Positions 61,123 to 64,000 of a stretch of 64,000 bases of DNA are shown here, piece by piece. A program made the position numbers and the translations under genes. The notes beneath the pieces were generated by a model. That model was not told where the DNA came from. It did not search any database and worked only from the letters and a program-made list of their open reading frames with translations. The stretch's first letter is position 1; every line of letters begins with the position of its first letter. Location of the stretch: positions 310,001-374,000 of the forward strand of contig NZ_JADG01000012.1 in assembly GCF_000518265.1 (NCBI RefSeq), given 5' to 3'. The stretch is from Actinomadura oligospora ATCC 43269 (lineage in GTDB: Bacteria > Actinomycetota > Actinomycetes > Streptosporangiales > Streptosporangiaceae).

Positions 61123-61413
61123 CTAGGTCAGGTTCACCCCCAGCGCCTTGGCGATCGCCTTCGCGGTGGTCTCGATGATGTTCGGGACGTAGAAGACGAC
61201 GCCGATCGCGACGGCCAGCACGATGAACTGGACGAAGCGGGTGATCTCCCGGGTGAACAGAAAGAAGATGGCGACAATGGAGACGATCACCAGGAAGAGC
61301 GGCCCGAAGATCTGGCGCAGCCAGTCCGCGAGCTGGTCCGTCCGGAGTTGGTCGTTGTTCGCGGGCGCCGCCAGAATCTGGTCGGGAATCGACGCCATGA
61401 GGTGGTGCAGCAT
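61123..61413 (-). CDS. Small two-TM protein of the secretion/conjugation module (TcpD/ConC/VirB2 position)
   Basis: 96 residues from ATG 61413 (ATG 61398 is an alternative). TM1 is at about 36-56 (IFGPLFLVIVSIVAIFFLFT) and TM2 at about 62-84 (FVQFIVLAVAIGVVFYVPNII), followed by an amphipathic tail TTAKAIAKALGVNLT. Size, topology and place between the TcpC-like and TcpE-like genes match ICEBs1 ConC or pCW3 TcpD; a VirB2-like pilin role is also possible. Family membership cannot be settled by eye in so short a hydrophobic protein. Confidence 0.75.
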   Translation of the reverse strand: MLHHLMASIPDQILAAPANNDQLRTDQLADWLRQIFGPLFLVIVSIVAIFFLFTREITRFVQFIVLAVAIGVVFYVPNIIETTAKAIAKALGVNLT

Positions 61414-61476
61414 CGACTGCTTACCTTCCTGGTTCGGCTGAGGTCGGTTCTTTTACGAGGGTCACGTCGGGGACTT

Positions 61477-62490
61477 TCATGATGCGTTCGGTTGGGCCGT
61501 GCCACGAATGTCGTGCACGTACCAGGTGCCGTTCTTCTTCACCATGGACAGGTCGTAGGTCTGGTCGAGCTCGCCGCCGACGGCGCCGCCCGCGGCGGGC
61601 ATCTGCCAGCCGACGGTGACGGTGACGGTGCGGGCGTCGACCGCGCCCTGGGGTGCGATGATCTCCCTGACCTGCACGAAGGTGACCGAATCGGCGAGCC
61701 CTCGGATCGGGGGGCCGTCCGAGAAGCGCTGCAGCGCCGTCTGGTCGCTGCGCGCGTATGCGGAGAAGAACGCGGCCATGACCGAGGTGAGCTCGGATTC
61801 GAGGGCGCCGTCGCGGTCGCGGACGCCGGCGGCGGGGAGGCCGGCCTTCGCGGGCGGGGGAAGCAGCGCCGGCCGCGCGGAGACGACCATCGCACCGTTC
61901 TTGGAGTAGACCGGGACGGCGAGCCGGAACCACTTGCCCTGCGTGCCGGCGACAACGGTGACGATGGCATTGTCGGCGTCGCGGACGTCCACTCCCGCGA
62001 CCTGGGCGGAGGTGAGCTGCAACTGGCCGACATTGTTCCAGCCGAATTGCGCGGACGCGCCCTCCGGAACGAACGCCTTCAATTGCTGGGCGCGCGCCTC
62101 GGCGGTGCGCGGATCGTAGTTCAGGTACACGTGCGCGAACTGGAGCGCGAACGCCCCGGCCGCGGTCGTGGGGAAGCCGTGGGCGGACGAGCCGGACCCG
62201 CCAGCGGACGGGGTGCCCTTCGCGGTGAACCGCTCGAACGGCGCGCGCACGCCGTTCACCAGGATCACGATGATCAGGGCCCAGAGCACGGCGCGGCCGA
62301 GCCACACCCACCAGCGGCCCCCGGAACCGCCCCAGCGGCCGCCGCGCGCGGAGCCGCCGCCGCGCCGGGACCGGCGGCCGGACGCCGCCTCCCAGGGGTC
62401 GTCGGCCGGCCCGAGGGCGTGCTCGGACGGTCCGGCGCCGTCGACGCCGGCGGGCTGGTGGCCGTCTGCCACGGCCGACCTGCGAGCCAT
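61477..62490 (-). CDS. TcpC/VirB8-like scaffold protein of the secretion/conjugation module
   Basis: 337 residues from ATG 62490 (GGAGG upstream; a frame back to 62658 is rejected). Cytosolic Gly/Arg-rich head (1-60), one TM (about 62-85, WVWLGRAVLWALIIVILVNGV), then two successive NTF2-like domains (about 105-210 and 225-337). The pattern AGAFALQFAHVYLNYDPRTAEARAQQLKAFVPEG begins the first and ALESELTSVMAAFFSAYARSDQTALQRFSD the second. This is the TcpC (pCW3) and ConB (ICEBs1) fold, related to VirB8. It is the first gene of the module, so its upstream region at 62491 should carry the promoter. Confidence 0.85.
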   Translation of the reverse strand: MARRSAVADGHQPAGVDGAGPSEHALGPADDPWEAASGRRSRRGGGSARGGRWGGSGGRWWVWLGRAVLWALIIVILVNGVRAPFERFTAKGTPSAGGSGSSAHGFPTTAAGAFALQFAHVYLNYDPRTAEARAQQLKAFVPEGASAQFGWNNVGQLQLTSAQVAGVDVRDADNAIVTVVAGTQGKWFRLAVPVYSKNGAMVVSARPALLPPPAKAGLPAAGVRDRDGALESELTSVMAAFFSAYARSDQTALQRFSDGPPIRGLADSVTFVQVREIIAPQGAVDARTVTVTVGWQMPAAGGAVGGELDQTYDLSMVKKNGTWYVHDIRGTAQPNAS

Positions 62491-62645
62491 CCTGCCTCCG
62501 CTCGCGCCGTCCGTCGGTCGGCGCGCTCTGTGTGTGCCTGATCCCTGCCGATGTGGGCCATTCCGAACCCACCTCGGGCCCAGCGTAACCACGAGCGTCA
62601 ATTGTTCCAGCGCATCGCGGGGAAGCACAGTCCCGGCGCGCGGTT

Positions 62646-62663
62646 GTGGATAATGCAATCCAC
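62646..62663. promoter_or_regulatory. Perfect dyad, overlapping a DnaA-box-like word, upstream of the secretion module
   Basis: GTGGAT-AATGCA-ATCCAC is a perfect 6-6-6 inverted repeat about 155 bp before the tcpC-like start. Its left side is part of TGTGGATAA (62645-62653), which on the other strand is TTATCCACA, a perfect DnaA box. A regulator site is the simplest reading. Confidence 0.5.
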
Positions 62664-62804
62664 CTCAGCAGGAACGGGGAAGATTGCCAAACGGTGACGA
62701 TCCCGTATCGCCGACTCCGAACGGCGCGCGACACCCCGTTTCGGACAAGCACCCCGGTACGGGAGGTGCTTGGTGACGTCTGAAGATCGACTACCGAAAT
62801 CTCC

Positions 62805-62821
62805 TGACGGGAAACCCGTCA
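62805..62821. promoter_or_regulatory. Perfect palindrome TGACGGG-AAA-CCCGTCA
   Basis: Seven-base arms around AAA, with no T-run, in non-coding DNA. Candidate operator; no gene start is close, the nearest being the secretion module 315 bp away. Confidence 0.45.
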
Positions 62822-62904
62822 TCGTGTCCGGTTCACGACAGAGCGCATCACCTGGGCGTTCTACGGGATACCCCGTGCACGCAGGAGGGACGACCCGAAC
62901 ACGA

Positions 62905-62948
62905 ACGGGAGTGGACGGAACCACCCGAAGGGGTCCGTCCACTCCCGT
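62905..62948 (-). terminator. Long hairpin downstream of ychF
   Basis: A 15-bp perfect stem (62905-62919 with 62934-62948) encloses a 14-base loop that can itself pair CCC with GGG. Read on the minus strand it is followed by TCGTGTTC. It lies about 190 bases past the ychF stop and may be its terminator, or a structured RNA element. Confidence 0.5.
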
Positions 62949-63138
62949 GCGCCACCGTCCGCCGCCGGGACCGATCCCGATGACGGACTTCCGTTTTTGT
63001 ACCAATATGTCCGAGATGGCCATCCCGCCACACCACGGGAACCCGGACGCCCCGGCAAGGTCAATCCACCCCTGAGGCCACCCCCAAGGCAGCCCCACCG
63101 CGTGCCCACGACGCGCCCACGGCGCGCCCAGGGGACGG

Positions 63139-64000
<862 letters not shown>

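Larger units (their letters stand above)
62491..63138. other. 648-bp non-coding region between ychF and the secretion module, with several dyads
   Basis: Lower in GC than the surroundings in parts (62590-62870). It must hold the promoter of the secretion module (minus strand) and the 3' end of the ychF transcript. Contents listed separately: dyads at 62646 and 62805 and a hairpin at 62905. A 101-codon plus-strand frame at 62770 has non-actinomycete codon use and is not considered a gene. Confidence 0.6.

Noticed and set aside
49713..62490. Complete integrative conjugative element
   Set aside because: No integrase, relaxase, coupling ATPase, tRNA target or flanking direct repeats in the window; GC and codon use match the chromosome.
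62645..62653. Perfect DnaA box (TTATCCACA on the minus strand)
   Set aside because: A single box, with no dnaA/dnaN genes and no cluster of further boxes, is not an origin; kept only as part of a dyad.
62770..63075. 101-codon plus-strand frame beginning MVTSEDRLPK
   Set aside because: Codons end often in A or T, unlike every real gene here; it covers palindromes and has no ribosome site or recognisable domain.

Overview
The window is about 70% G+C with strong third-position GC bias. It carries MshB (mycothiol synthesis), PknB-type kinases, LytR-CpsA-Psr, DUF4282, DUF6113 and SpoIIE-type phosphatase genes, GTG/TTG and leaderless starts, and an actinobacterial c-di-AMP riboswitch. This is the chromosome of a filamentous actinomycete. 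An Actinomadura-like member of Streptosporangiales is the best guess, by inference only. No rRNA, tRNA, CRISPR array, insertion sequence, integrase or att site was seen. The left edge cuts a small secreted-type protein and the right edge cuts ychF.

Layout. 1-4.2 kb: cut gene, membrane protein, Lrp regulator divergent from ornithine aminotransferase, glycosyltransferase. 4.4-6.7 kb: PadR repressor with its own promoter/operator, coupled to a 14-TM drug exporter. 6.8-12.8 kb: flavin reductase, DUF6113 and mshB (one strand), a Ser/Thr kinase, and an S9 peptidase. 12.8-17.8 kb: a two-gene heterodimeric ABC exporter with complementary degenerate ATP sites, then a REC-SpoIIE phosphatase. 17.8-26.4 kb: two different succinate dehydrogenase/fumarate reductase operons in tandem, CRP-like boxes before each, and a Crp/Fnr gene right after them. 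26.5-30.9 kb: LysR regulator, membrane proteins, an LCP cell-wall ligase.

30.9-38.5 kb: the least familiar locus. It is a tightly coupled run of a membrane Ser/Thr kinase with coiled coil, a coiled-coil protein, a 32-codon mini-ORF, a ClpB-like AAA+ ATPase with a P-loop-less first half, an NrdG-like radical SAM protein, and a zinc-ribbon/FHA protein with a long prion-like repeat. Overlapping stops and starts argue for one functional unit: phospho-signalling (kinase to FHA) controlling a remodelling ATPase, with radical chemistry of unknown target. This is my main candidate for an undescribed system.

38.7-49.5 kb: two paralogous secreted beta-sandwich-like proteins, a secreted PIG-L deacetylase, typA, a riboswitch-controlled NlpC/P60 hydrolase, MutT, Mut7-C RNase, and an amidohydrolase/MarR divergent pair with a shared operator.

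49.7-62.5 kb (minus strand): a seven-gene mating-pair-formation module of the Tcp/ICEBs1 type. In transcription order it holds TcpC/VirB8, a small two-TM protein, TcpE fused through an ~800-residue disordered linker to a ParA-like domain, VirB4, VirB6, a second VirB8-like protein, and a CwlT-like two-domain wall hydrolase. No relaxase, coupling protein or integrase is present in the window, so it may be a domesticated secretion or DNA-handling machine. 63.1 kb to the end: ychF.
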